Shown here one piece after another: positions 26,994 through 38,700 of a DNA stretch of 64,000 nucleotides (the stretch's first letter is position 1; each line of letters starts with the position of its first letter). Position numbers and translations under genes: made by a program. The notes beneath the pieces are model-generated. The model worked only from the letters and a program-made list of their open reading frames with translations, had not been told where the DNA came from and did not search any database. The stretch spans positions 88,306,594 to 88,370,593 of the forward strand of contig CM047428.1 in assembly GCA_026168455.1 (NCBI GenBank), in the 5' to 3' direction. The stretch is from Theocolax elegans (Eukaryota; Arthropoda; Insecta; Hymenoptera; Cerocephalidae).

Positions 26994-27864
26994 TAAAGAA
27001 ATATTACTATCCTTTGGTTAGAAATGGACAAGCTTTCACAATATTTTGAAATAACAAAAACTTTTGGCGTTAGAATAATTACCGCGGCATCGGTGCGGCA
27101 TCAATTTATTTTTCTACAATAAGAATTCGCTGCGACATTCAAATTTCCCGCGCCAAATTTTTGGAATTTATATTATAATTCGAAATTCGATTTTTCCCAT
27201 AAATTTCAATTTCTCTAAAAACTTTTGCATCGCGGAAGTTCGTATTGCATATTGGATCTGGATCTGATACATTCTCTGCATGTACCTAAATATAATATAT
27301 TACTCGAGCTCCGATTAAAGATAGATTAGTATTATTTAACATATTTTGAAATTAAATGATAACACACGTGAATAAGTAAAAAGTGGCCTGAATGATGCTC
27401 CGTATTTTTCTAGTTGCATCTGCAATCGTAATTATTCCATCATGTATGCAACTATTTGTGTCATTTTTTCTTATTTCGTCAAGTTTTCCCGTAATCACGA
27501 GTGACCCTCAACTGAGTTATAATAATTGTACGCGCGGCATAACAATTTATTAGAAAATTACTTAGTTTGGTAGAACCGAAATTAAAGAACAAATATAATT
27601 TCATAAAGCCCAGCTTTATTCTTTTTTCATTCTTTCAATGAATTATAATTTATCGAGGAGCTCGAGTTGATATATTTAATTGCGCGCGATAGAGTTCGTG
27701 AACCGCGAAGAGTTTTGTAACGTCTATAATTCTTAATTGCAAAGTCGACAAACGCGTTTGTCACATATTCATCTTCCGGTGTAGTATTACAGTCTAAATG
27801 TTTTAAGAAAACGTTAACTGACTCATTTCCGTTTTTGCATTATAACGTTGAGACACGAGCTGAA

Positions 27865-27901
<37 letters not shown>

Positions 27902-27902
27902 T
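27865..27902. repeat. (CT)n microsatellite
   Basis: CT run with one CCC interruption. Confidence 0.85.
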
Positions 27903-29032
27903 CCAATTGTACACCAATAATGGATAATAAAATAGCAAGGTTTAATTAAAATCTAGGTAATTTATAGTTTATATATGCTACTTGCTGTGTACAAGCGGAT
28001 GCGTGCGGGGATTTTTTTTCATTTTTAATATCGTGCGTGTGTGACCTTTATGAAAGATTTTCGAAATATCTATAGGAGATATGGAGGTGTGCTTGTGTGT
28101 AAATTGAAATAACTGTGGATTTATCAGGTGGTTAATTACAGTTTAGAAGTGAGGAGTTAGCTTGAACGAAATTTCATTCGGTTTGAATATATAATTGAAC
28201 ATTGGCTTTGGAACTATAAGTGAAAAATAATAATAATTATAAAGGTACGTTTTATACAGATTTGATCCTATAGGACGGTTTTATAAAGTCTAGAGAAACA
28301 TTTTTAGTTTCTTGTCCGAAGGAGATGTGGCACCTAAATATTACACCTAAATCTACACCTTTCAATTCAAAAATTATATCTAGAATATTGAATGAAAAAT
28401 CTTAAATAATTCGTACAGATAGGTTAAACCATAAACGAGGGTATGACCTTTTGATTTTTGTAGAATTCATGTTTGTTAGTAATAATTGTATAAACAAGTT
28501 TTTGCTCGGTAATTATCAATCAAAAAAGACATAAACTCTCAACATGAGCTGTCACGTTTTTTTTTTCAAAAATTCATTGATTTGTTTTTTTTTTTTTTTT
28601 GACATTTACTTCATACATGCTTTAAGTATAAATGTTACCCATAATTCTGGAACGAGCGTACTCGAATTACGGCAAACGTTACTATTTTTAATTTGTATTA
28701 TAATTCGAACAATACGAACATAATCTTGCACATACGCCAACTTTTACGCATAACCCCGAACATTCGAGTAAATTTTTACGAGCGTTTGGAATTATGTGTA
28801 AAAAAATAAAAGAATATACTACTATAAAATTAAAAGAATATCTCATATTGAATTATATATACTTTTCCGTAACAGAAAATATGATAATATCGAATAAAAT
28901 ATGTAATAAAATTAAACATATAATTGTAGAATTATATTGTGTTTTTATATTTATGTTATTTCGCTCGGATGGTAATCGACCGTACCTCCTTTGAAATTAA
29001 ACAGTCAATGATATAAATATAAGACAATATAA

Positions 29033-29070
29033 GGGGGTTCCATACTCAATTATTGATGATTAATTAATAA
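29033..29070 (+). repeat. Dispersed repeat end: CATACTCAATT...TTAATTAAT, copy 1
   Basis: GGGTTCCATACTCAATTATT followed by GATGATTAATTAAT. Close matches lie at 44376-44410 on the same strand and at 62096-62123 inverted. Probably the shared end of a transposon family; here it lies 16 bp before the MITE at 29087. Confidence 0.5.
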
Positions 29071-29086
29071 AAAAGGTATAACGGTA

Positions 29087-29341
29087 TGTGAAAGAAGAAG
29101 AGAAGAGCTGCGCCTTTGTTTATGGATAATCTAACTGTGTGCTGATTTTTAGATTAAAATATTATTGCGTTTTCGAGAAAAGTCTTACCAACAAATATCA
29201 AATATTTTCACCTCGTTGAGGTTAGGTTCACATTTGCTGGTAAGACTTTTCTCGAAAACGCAATAATATTTCAATTTCAAATTCAGCACATAATTAGATT
29301 ATTGACAAACGAAGGCGCAGCTCTTCTCTTATTTTGTCACA
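29087..29341. mobile_element. Inverted-repeat MITE with TA target site
   Basis: A 255-bp palindrome-like element with arms of about 110 bp and a loop of about 35 bp, flanked by TA (29085-29086 and 29342-29343). The outer ends are TGTGAAAGAAGAAGAGAAGA and, inverted, TGTGACAAAATAAGAGAAGA. The inner ends read CGAGAAAAGTCTTACCA and its complement. Non-autonomous, probably moved by a Tc1/mariner-type transposase because of the TA target; that assignment is inference. Confidence 0.8.
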
Positions 29342-32033
29342 TACTCTTTTATTTACAAATTTATTACTGATAATCGCGATTGCCGATAAGGTAGGGAGGA
29401 TAAATATTGATTATGACACCCCGTTAAGGTTAAAAATACTAGCAAATTTGAAATTCGCGCGAGAGAGAGAGGTGTCAAAGAACACCTGTTATACTGCACT
29501 CATAAGGTAAAACTCGGTGGGTCGATTTGCTACTGCAGAATTGACAATGAGAGACCTTCGTGCACGTATGTATTTGTGTATAGGTATATAGGTACAAACA
29601 TTTACGGGGACGCACACACACGCGTGACGTAAGAGAGAGTTTCGTGACCGCGTGGCGCGTGGTACAAGTACAGGCGCGCGGTTATTTCGACACATTTACG
29701 GACTTCAGACGGTTCACTCACGAGTCGCGAGTCGCGAGTCGCGCACACCCAGACCCAGCAATCCAGCATGCACACGCGATGACTCTACAAGTTTTCCTTT
29801 TTCTTTTTTATTCTTACTTATATATACTTACTTTTTTCGAATTTTTACAATTTACACGGACCATAGAGAAAGTCTCGATCGAGGGAGCCACTGCTCTTCC
29901 GACCGTTCTTCTTCTTGATCGCGTTGTTATTGTTGTTCGTTCTTCTTGGCTATTAACTATACCACTACTGCACCTCGTTCCTCCACCTTCTTTTCTTTTC
30001 CTCCACCTCTTTTGTAAATGCTAATTTTTCTTACGTATGCGTATCTCCCTACCTACTTAGATTTAATGTTCCTAATTCTTTATTTTTTTGTTTGTTGGTG
30101 CCGGTGCGTAATCGTTCACCGTTTTCTTCATTTAAACTCTCTCGGCACGACTCGCGTTATACTCTATAGAGGTAGCTGCTTCTGCGCCTCTCTATCTCGG
30201 CAATCGTCTATTGGCTTCTGTCTTTATTTATCTATTCTCGCATAGAGAGCGTTTCATTATTTTTATTTCTATATGCGATATATTAATTCCTCAATTATTT
30301 ATTAAACGATCGCATCGTCGCTCCTAAACGTGTTATTGTCCTTTCGTATCAACGATTATATTATAATCATTACATCTTCATCGTTAAATTTTCGGCTTGT
30401 ATAGGTATATGTGCGCGAAAAAACAAATAGCGGCGGACCGAACAACGTGACTTTCTAAGTTTTTATTTAAGAACGTTGCTTATCATTTTGATGATACAAG
30501 CATTTAATTACGAATCCGCCAAAGTATCTACCAATCGAAAAATCCATGTTACCAAGCGCGGGATATTTTAATCGTTTTTCAAGTTCACTCTAATTAGAAT
30601 TGTACCTGCTACCTTTCGCGAGATGTGATACCTACAACATTAACAATTACTATAATTATTTTTAAATTAACGACACACAACACTTGCAATCTCATCTAAA
30701 GTTCTTTTTTAATATTTTATATTTTACTAAATTATTAACATTTTTTAGTGTACCTTTTTTTAATAATTTTGTTACGATTTTCAGATTTTTTACCCTGGTA
30801 AGTTTCGACTACCAAATCATCATTCTCTACAATAAACATGTGAAAAATTTTATTTTTCGTTTCGTCGGCTTCGTTTCGTCGTCTGCCATCCTCTTCAGGC
30901 CTAAATAATCCTCAAAATATAGAAAAAATTAGTTTACAATAAACTAATTAGAATATTTTCGGCCAACTTTGGATGAAATTTAAAAATTTATTTTTTATCG
31001 AAAAATTTCTCTTTTTGCTCTGAATATCGTCTATAAATTATTTTCATTATTTTGCATCCCTATTTCATTAAGATTTTGCGATAAATGAATATTTTTATTA
31101 ATATTTGGCGTTGGCGAATTTTAAATGATTTTAGAAAAAGAATTAACGAAAAATTAGGTAATCCTTGGATATGCATATTAGATAGTTTTAATCGTCGTAA
31201 CTGAAATGTTTCATTAATATTCTAGCTGATGGGTATATATTGAAAAATAATCAAAATTAACTTGACCAGAGGCTATCTTATTCTTAAGGAAATTAAAAAT
31301 AAATGATCATTCAACATAACGAATGTATATACAACACACGTTAAACATTAAATTTAAAAATAAATACGAATAATATACAGAATAATCTTCGTGACATTAA
31401 CGAATACATCGCGCGTAATCGTGTATACGTGTATGATTGAGCAATTCTACATTATAAAAACATATAAATATTTTTTTTTCATGCGTTACTCACTTCGATC
31501 CATACATATATACACTTTACAAATGAAGTATAAATAGAGACGTATATATATGTAGAAGATAACAAGAAAAAAGTTTTATGGGACGTTAAATGATATAATT
31601 AAAAATTGTTTTTTTTCAATTTGTAAATTGCGGTTTAATAAATACCGGCACGAAATACCTTACGCAAATACACGCTAACTATATTAATTTACCAATTAGG
31701 TTACTTAGTTTTTTTTTCGTTTTCATCTTATAATTTATATCTGAACTACACTTGTTAGCGACACTGTTTCTAGATTATATGCATCGTATGATACCATGGA
31801 GCGCCAGAATTGAATAGATCTCGATTGTACCGACGAACTAAATAAATTTAAAAAAGTTGATTAATCGGAATTGGATAATATGTAATAAATTGACTATTCA
31901 CGCAAATCCGCGGATTTTCTATAACTTCGTCTCCGAATATGTTACGCCAATGTTACAAGCTCCGATAGATTTGGCAATTTTTGAAAGTCACGAGCGCGCT
32001 CGCGCGCTATCGGTGTAAAATAGTGGTCTGTTT

Positions 32034-32066
32034 GCGCGCGCGCGCGTGCGCGTGTGTGTGTGTGTG
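32034..32066. repeat. Alternating (CG)n(TG)n run
   Basis: About 16 alternating purine-pyrimidine dinucleotides, CG then TG, a sequence type that favours Z-DNA. Confidence 0.75.
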
Positions 32067-32265
32067 TAGCTATATACACACTTTATGGGAATCGGGTTAA
32101 TAATTTATCTAATACCGAAGAACCTTGCGCGATACTTTAGTATGATTCCATGAGGAAGAAAAAATAGGAGGAGAAGAAGAGTCATTAGAATCTCGCCTCT
32201 TTTTCTGGTCGAGTCGAAATTTTCGCGTAAAAATAATGCAGAGCATTCGAGTAAGTTGATCAAAT

Positions 32266-32267
<2 letters not shown>

Positions 32268-32316
<49 letters not shown>
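32268..32316. repeat. (GT)n microsatellite, long
   Basis: About 24 perfect GT units. Confidence 0.95.
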
Positions 32317-32317
<1 letters not shown>

Positions 32318-33150
32318 TGTAACCAATTTGAATTAACATATACCTTTATAGAGCCTTTTTCCTTTCTCGTCATCGGATTTTCTGGTGAGACGAGGAAACC
32401 GGTTTATATTTCATATGGTCAATTCGTCAAGTTTCATTATCTTCTTTCTAATCTATTTTTCTTTGAATTCCTCTTTTATATGTAGTATTCGGGCAGGTGA
32501 ATTTCAATTCGTTTCTGCTAATTCGTCGAATGCAGATCGTATCGTTCACCCTTGAATTATATATGATATACATAGAACAATTGATTTTCCTTCGTTTTTT
32601 CTTTTGTTGTATATTGCGAATATTGCGATAGCGACGGACATGTAATAATCAACTTTCTTTGAATAATAATTTTTCGATCATTAACAAGAGTTAAAAATTC
32701 AACAAATTTCCATATGTAAGGTAAAATTATGGCCAAAATTGATCAGCAACGTTGATCAGAAACGTTTGATTAGCTAGGGTGACCTACAATCACCCTAAAA
32801 CTCTAGTTATGTTCATTTTTCTCGATCATTTGGCACAGTAATGGTAAAAGGTAGACTTGTTTTTCTCCAATAAAATTATTATTGTGGATGTCGAATCCAA
32901 ATTTTATTGATCGAGTTTTCCGTTCACTTAGAAGAGATACGAAATACCTTAATATTTAATAGATATGTTAAATATTAAGATATTGAAAAAATATTAAAAT
33001 GTGTAAGTAATTTCGGTTATAAATTGTGCTAAAAATTACTACGTAGTGCGTATACGTATGTATAATGTTTATATACTTATTTTTTAATGTATCTACATTT
33101 TCTTAAATGTTTAATTTAATATTTTGATTATTACTTTGTTGGGTTTATAA

Positions 33151-33182
33151 GGGCAGATTCCTGTAATCCGAGTCCGACATTC
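33151..33182. repeat. Lone end related to the 6059-6440 element
   Basis: GGGCAGATTCCTGTAATCCG then AGTCCGACAT closely matches 6408-6437 (GTAGATCCCTGTAATTTGGG then TCCGACAT). No partner end and no TTAA is evident here, so it is a fragment. Confidence 0.5.
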
Positions 33183-34376
33183 TTCTAACCAAGAAAGAAT
33201 GATTGTCGTACCATCAGTATGTATACCTAAGTATTAACATTTAATTTTTCAGTTGTTTCAAAAACGGCTATAGACGAGACTTCATTTCTGCTGAATGTAT
33301 ATGGGTGATTCCATGTCAACCAGTCGGATCAACATTTTAAAATACACCAAATTTCAGGTACGAGATGGAGGTAATTTTCACGGAAATCAATTTGTTCGAA
33401 AGTTATCATAAAAAACAAATGTTATATTTTTTATCTAATTTAAAATCTATATTAACTTTAACTGTACCAAATTTTCTAAACTACATCTCTTTAGGTATAG
33501 GTATAAATTGGCCATGTTTTAAAGTTCGTTATAAAATGGGAAATTACAACCTGTAAAATAATTGTTCCTAACCTTTCTGTTCAATGGTGTCAAATAACAA
33601 TTAGTCTATATTTGGATAAAAAATCCGAAAAATCCCTGTATATAACTAAACAATCTCCATTAGTGTAATATTTTCCTGATTTTTAAAGCTTTAAAACCTT
33701 TTTATCAACATTTATCAACTATTAATATATCAATGATTTTCTATGGTTTGAGGCGCTAAAAATAACTAATTTACATAGGTTATACTATACGCGATTTCAT
33801 TTAGGAATGACCTACTAGAAATTCAAGAATTTTGAGGTTATTAACCAAAGACATATAATTTTGGTGTGTTGCAGGTATTTTTTTGGTATTTAATGCCTAT
33901 CAATTCTTTATTTCCTTAGTTACATTTAATGCTACATTAAAATGAAGAGTTAATTTAGAAAAAAGGAAAATAAAAAATCTCACGTTTTTAAGATTAGGAG
34001 AACCTAGGTTTGTACAGTACCTAAAAACCTCGTCTCGTATTCGAGAAAAATATTTCCAGTATATACCATTTAAAGTATTTAAAATATCCTCTGTGTATAT
34101 ATGTACGTATAAAATCAGAAACTTTTACCGCAGATGTAAACACGCGTGTTACATAAGTATAACCAACGTAAAAATATGATTCGTCGAATAATGAATAAAA
34201 AATAATTAGTAAAGAAATCAGCAATAAAATAATATTATTAATAATTCTATTAATAATTCGTTGCTCATACACCGATTCGTTTTTTCACCGAATCCAAGGT
34301 ATATATTAATAATTGTAAATAAATAATATTTTTAATTTGAATACTTGTTCGGGTTGGGCACTCAAAATCAATTTCC

Positions 34377-34413
34377 AACAACAACAACAACAACAACAAG
34401 AACAACAACAACC
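34377..34413. repeat. (ACA)n microsatellite
   Basis: About 12 ACA units with one AGA interruption. Confidence 0.85.
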
Positions 34414-35127
34414 ACTAATAATTCTCTAATATATTAATGTTTATTCGAAATATTCATTTGTCACGCATCCGCGCCGCAATTAGTGTATAATGCACATATT
34501 ATAACAATCGTGTAAAAACTCTATGGGATGCAGTATAACGCGACACATACGCATAAGAAGAAAAATAATAATATAATAAACGTTATTAAAATAACAAATT
34601 GACAAATAATGTATACTTGATACGTCTGGTTTCAGTGTGTGCGGACAAATTGAAATGGAAATAATAGAAAGGAAGGATGGTAAAGCTCTTAGACGTACGC
34701 GAATTTCTATAACGCGTACATTCTGCACGTACGCGTAGATATATAACAATCTAAAAATTGTAATTGTAACATATAAATTAAGATCTGTTGAAAGGTTCAA
34801 ACGACGCGTTTACGATATCAACGTATACACAACATACTGCACAGACCTTACTCAAGGAGGTGCTAAAGTCAATTTTTACCGACCGAGTAAATTAAGACGA
34901 ACAAACGAATTGTAAATACAAATATATCTCTATAATCTATCAATGCGCTAATTTTCTTAAAAAACATCAATGTATTTAACAATGGGTATTGGAAAGTTAA
35001 ATATCCGGGGAAAAATTAATAGTCTATAATGTCCTTCCAATGTGATCTTTGTACGAAATTGAGCAGCGTGATCAAAAATACTGAAACGAAGGGCAACGAT
35101 GTCTCGGTTTCCTCGTAATTCACCATA

Positions 35128-35419
35128 TTTATTTAATAAGATTCGTTTTATTCGTCTCGATTCGTTCCATCGGTAAAATAGACTTGAACATCCCGTTAAC
35201 AATCGTCTCTCTGAACGTCATAAATATACATTGTCGCGTGCACGTGCGTTCCAACGACTATGACAATATGTATACGCACCCACGCACCCACGCACCCACG
35301 CACCCACGCACCCACGCACCCACGCACACGCATACGCGCACACACGCACGTATATAATTAATTAAATAAAGGTATATTCAAAATGTACAAGATGAGAGAG
35401 GGAGAGAGAGAGAGAGTTC
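35128..35419 (-). other. Probable 3' UTR of the complete FAR gene
   Basis: Just after the stop there is a CT-rich run (35400-35416), then an 8-bp minisatellite at 35275-35328. The first AATAAA on the minus strand is at 35133-35128, so the transcript may end just below it. The end is inferred from this hexamer only. Confidence 0.4.
35275..35328. repeat. 8-bp minisatellite (CGCACCCA) in the probable 3' UTR
   Basis: Six perfect CGCACCCA units, then CGCACACG variants. It lies between the FAR stop codon and the first possible poly(A) signal, so it would be transcribed as UGGGUGCG repeats. Confidence 0.85.
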
Positions 35420-35726
35420 CTAGGGTATGAGGGTGGCATCGAGGGTGGTACCGACGGTGACTTTGTCCTGGAATACCCAGGAGTAGAGGAGCCATCCGAT
35501 CAGCAGGAGGAAGCCAAATTTGACGATGAGGTCGATCACGTAGAGGTAAGCGAATACTCGGCGTGCCTTTGGCAAAGTCGATGGATCGTCTTTGAGGCAA
35601 TATTTCCTCGCAGCCAGTATGTACGTACGGAGATATTCGTCCCAGGAGATCTCCTTTATGTCCATGAAAAATACTTCTTTATCCTCGGGATTGAGAGCCT
35701 CGCGTAACGCCTTCAGATTATCGTTC
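35420..35726 (-). CDS. FAR gene, last coding exon (membrane segment and stop)
   Basis: Completes Lys406 and encodes residues 407-507, then TAG at 35420-35422. NDNLKALREALNPEDKE and ISWDEYLRTYILAARKY are FAR_C signatures. The hydrophobic run at about 463-491 (VFAYLYVIDLIVKFG onward) is the expected membrane anchor, followed by a short tail. Acceptor is TCTCGTTGCAG. Confidence 0.96.
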
Positions 35727-38700
35727 CTGCAACGAGAATTAACCGATTAATTTGTATATACCTACTCTACGGGGTTAAATGTCCGGCAGAGAGATATTTA
35801 AGTATTTCTCAGTTAAGTAAATACATCTATCTGACTGAGCAAGATTGACTCTTAGAATAAATAAATGCATTTTAATTCACGATCTCTAATTATTCCTGTT
35901 CGTTAAGCTAGGACTTGAACTTTTCAGTTCGTTGTAAACGTTCCACCGTTTCACCTTGCCTCTACCCTCTACACTTGCGAGTTGCGACATGTGTCACAAG
36001 ACACAAGACACTTCAGGCTTCAAGCCTGAACCAGAGCCAAACAGATTTCAGATTTCAGGTATTCGAGCCAACTACCGTGGAATCTTCTAAATAATAAATC
36101 ATATAGATTTTTCCACTAACTAATCTAGGTATGTGTCTAAAGTATACAAATCTCTCGTTTCTGGTTCGCAAAATACATGCACCGCTGGGTGTTTCGCCTT
36201 ACGGGTGCATGCGTTATTTACGGTTGTTTACGACGACGTTTCTCACCTTATTGCGTAACGAGCGATTATTCGAAATATTTAAACGCGCGAGTTGCATGTG
36301 GATATACCACCGATAATAAAACATTTGTTAGTGAAAGCAAATATACCGTATATTATGCGAGCGTCACGCACTTTTTACGAGCTGAACAATTCATTCGAGT
36401 GGTCCCTTGGATTTGGAAAGAAATATTATTTTATATATATACGATAATGATTTTAATGATTATTATACGTGATCTATTGGCGATCTCCGAGTACGTATGA
36501 TACATCTATGTATGATCATCATTATGATTATTTTATCTTTTCTTTTTAGTTTCTTACGCGGACCCAGACAAAATTGACCCGTTGACACGAATATCAAAGC
36601 AGCAACGCGTACAGTTTAATCGAATAGTTTTGGCTATAAACCGATATCGTCATGTTTCTTTCGACGTATCGAGAAAGATGATTGACCAATCCTTTTCTTA
36701 CGCGGTGATTCGCGGTTACTTATATATACTTTAACAATTTCTAATATTTTTATAGATAGTTCGAGAAGCGCATCGATCGCCGCTTCTTCTGCGTTCGCGA
36801 GTATCGCGAGTATCGCGAGTCGGCTGAAATTACGATGGCCCATTCAAGGGTAGATTTCGCTCGATCAGAGTCTCATATATCCTAAACTTTCTATTTAACT
36901 CCTCATTTTTTACACATTCCAATAACCCAATAACTAATCAGTAATTATCAATATTCAGGCATTATATTGCTTTAGAGTTTTATTCACATTTGGTAAGAAG
37001 GGTGTATATGGATCGAGCCTGGAAGTTGGGACCTCCACAGTTGCGAGCCCAACGGCCTAACCGACCGACTTAATTTTATTCAAGTTTATACGTTCTAAAA
37101 AATATAAATAATTGAACTTACTTGAAGATCCATTGTTTCGTAGTGTAATAATAGACGAGACCGATTCCGTATGTAACTCTAGCTTGTACTTTGATTAGGA
37201 ATGGCTTGTTCCCTGTTAATATTAACAAACTATCCAACACGTAGGCAGGTATTGTGTGGAACAAGAAAACTCGAAGAAAATGATATATTTTTGATGTTGT
37301 CATACCTCCCCCAGGGTACCATAGTGGACCTAAAACGTTATACCATTTCGTTACATTGCGATTTTCTAATCATTTAATCCTACCTCTTTTTATCGATTTT
37401 ATTAATATATAGATACAAATATTTTGTATTTCAACAGTAAATACTTCACGTTTTTTTCCCTTTTTAATTCGATTGTTTGATCATACTATTTTTTATACAG
37501 TAATACAAACTGTAGCAGGGAAATAAATATACTTACATACCTTTTTACTATTTAATAATAATTTTATATTCTGATCGAAATGTATGATACTTGCGTACAG
37601 AACTTACTTATTCTTAAAGGTAATCTAATAAATTTGCAAGCACTTTCTACGATTCAAACGTACAAAAAAATATATCACTGCGTGAAAACAGAATGTATTC
37701 TTTTCACTAATTTCGGTATATGTATATGTTAATTATCTTAATTAAAAAATTAAAGATTAAAAAAATTAAAAAAAAAACAGTCGAGTAAATACCACGTGAT
37801 TTTCGTTATAAATTTGACTAAGCGATATAGATTAGTCCTTCCTTAAAATTCGTGAAAATTTATCTTTTTTCGTATTCATTGTTTTGATATAAAAAATCCA
37901 AATACAAATATAGGTATGATAAATAAAGAATGGAGAATTTATTTTTTCTGTTTTTATGGAATTACTTAAATATCTACGACTATACGCGACATTTTTTACA
38001 CGAACTGTTGGACCGAAGTTAACATATCTAAAGGTTACCGGTAAATTCCGGAATTGTTTGCACGCGGACTGTTTCCGTAGGATAAGAGAAAAGTACAAGT
38101 AAAATGTTAATAAAATTGATTGGAAAACGTTGTTTACGTTAGGTTGCTCAACCTCGAACACGCATTTCTACTCTCGTCTGTCAGGTGTTTTGTTGCGGAA
38201 AACTAATCGTAAGTATATATAAATAAATGGAGCAACGTGGAACTTGCCGATCTCGACGTTTCACGCGAGTGAACGCCCAGAAATGATGGATGGATGAATA
38301 TATGCGTATAAAAAATTGGAGGAGAGGGAGGGAAGAAAAAGAGAAGGAAAGTGGGAATAGTTACCCGAAAACGGATTGGCGAGGGCGTGTTTCTTGCCGG
38401 TCTCGAGGGCGTACCGCCAAGTGAGTGGATTCTCGTGGCTCTCGGTCAAATTGACGAATATCGGTGATTTCGGTTTCTCAAGGCCGACTTGCCATGTCAA
38501 GGCTACGGTCCCGTTAACGGCTATGTCACAGGGAATCACGTCGACGAAGTAATCGGAATTACAAAGCATCGACCGTATCACACCTTTGCCGGCCCCTATT
38601 ATCAGACCGGTTGGCCCGTTCAAGTTGTCCACCCAACCGCGGTCAGGCTCCTTCAGCGATCCGATCACTGTAACACGTACCCAACCCACAATTATTCTAT

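Larger units (their letters stand above)
19744..29086. other. Intergenic, no gene recognised
   Basis: Contains an AT/GTAT microsatellite (19744-19800), CpG-rich stretches at about 19980-20330 and 22660-23060, AT runs near 20838-20862, a CTT/CGT run (21964-22003), a C-rich tract (23094-23135), (CT)n (23141-23177), (GT)n (23524-23546), an ACATATAG tandem (about 25025-25065), a 9-bp tandem (26957-26993) and (CT)n (27865-27902). Long open frames here, such as 20456-20947 plus, look like chance. Confidence 0.5.
29342..35127. other. Intergenic between the two FAR genes, no gene recognised
   Basis: Lies 3' of the complete FAR gene. It contains a transposon fragment (29385-29450), a CpG-rich stretch (29640-29790), alternating CG/GT (32034-32066), a long (GT)n (32268-32316), a lone element end (33151-33182) and an ACA tract (34377-34413). 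Nothing protein-like was seen. Confidence 0.5.

Noticed and set aside
33301..33330. GGGTGATTCCATGTCAACCAG as a second copy of the foldback element terminus
   Set aside because: Only a loose resemblance to GGGTGGTTCTCTGTGACATC, and no inverted partner was found nearby.
37010..37070. Functional tRNA gene
   Set aside because: The A and B boxes are imperfect, and I could not fold a proper acceptor stem or anticodon arm. Kept only as a SINE-like element.
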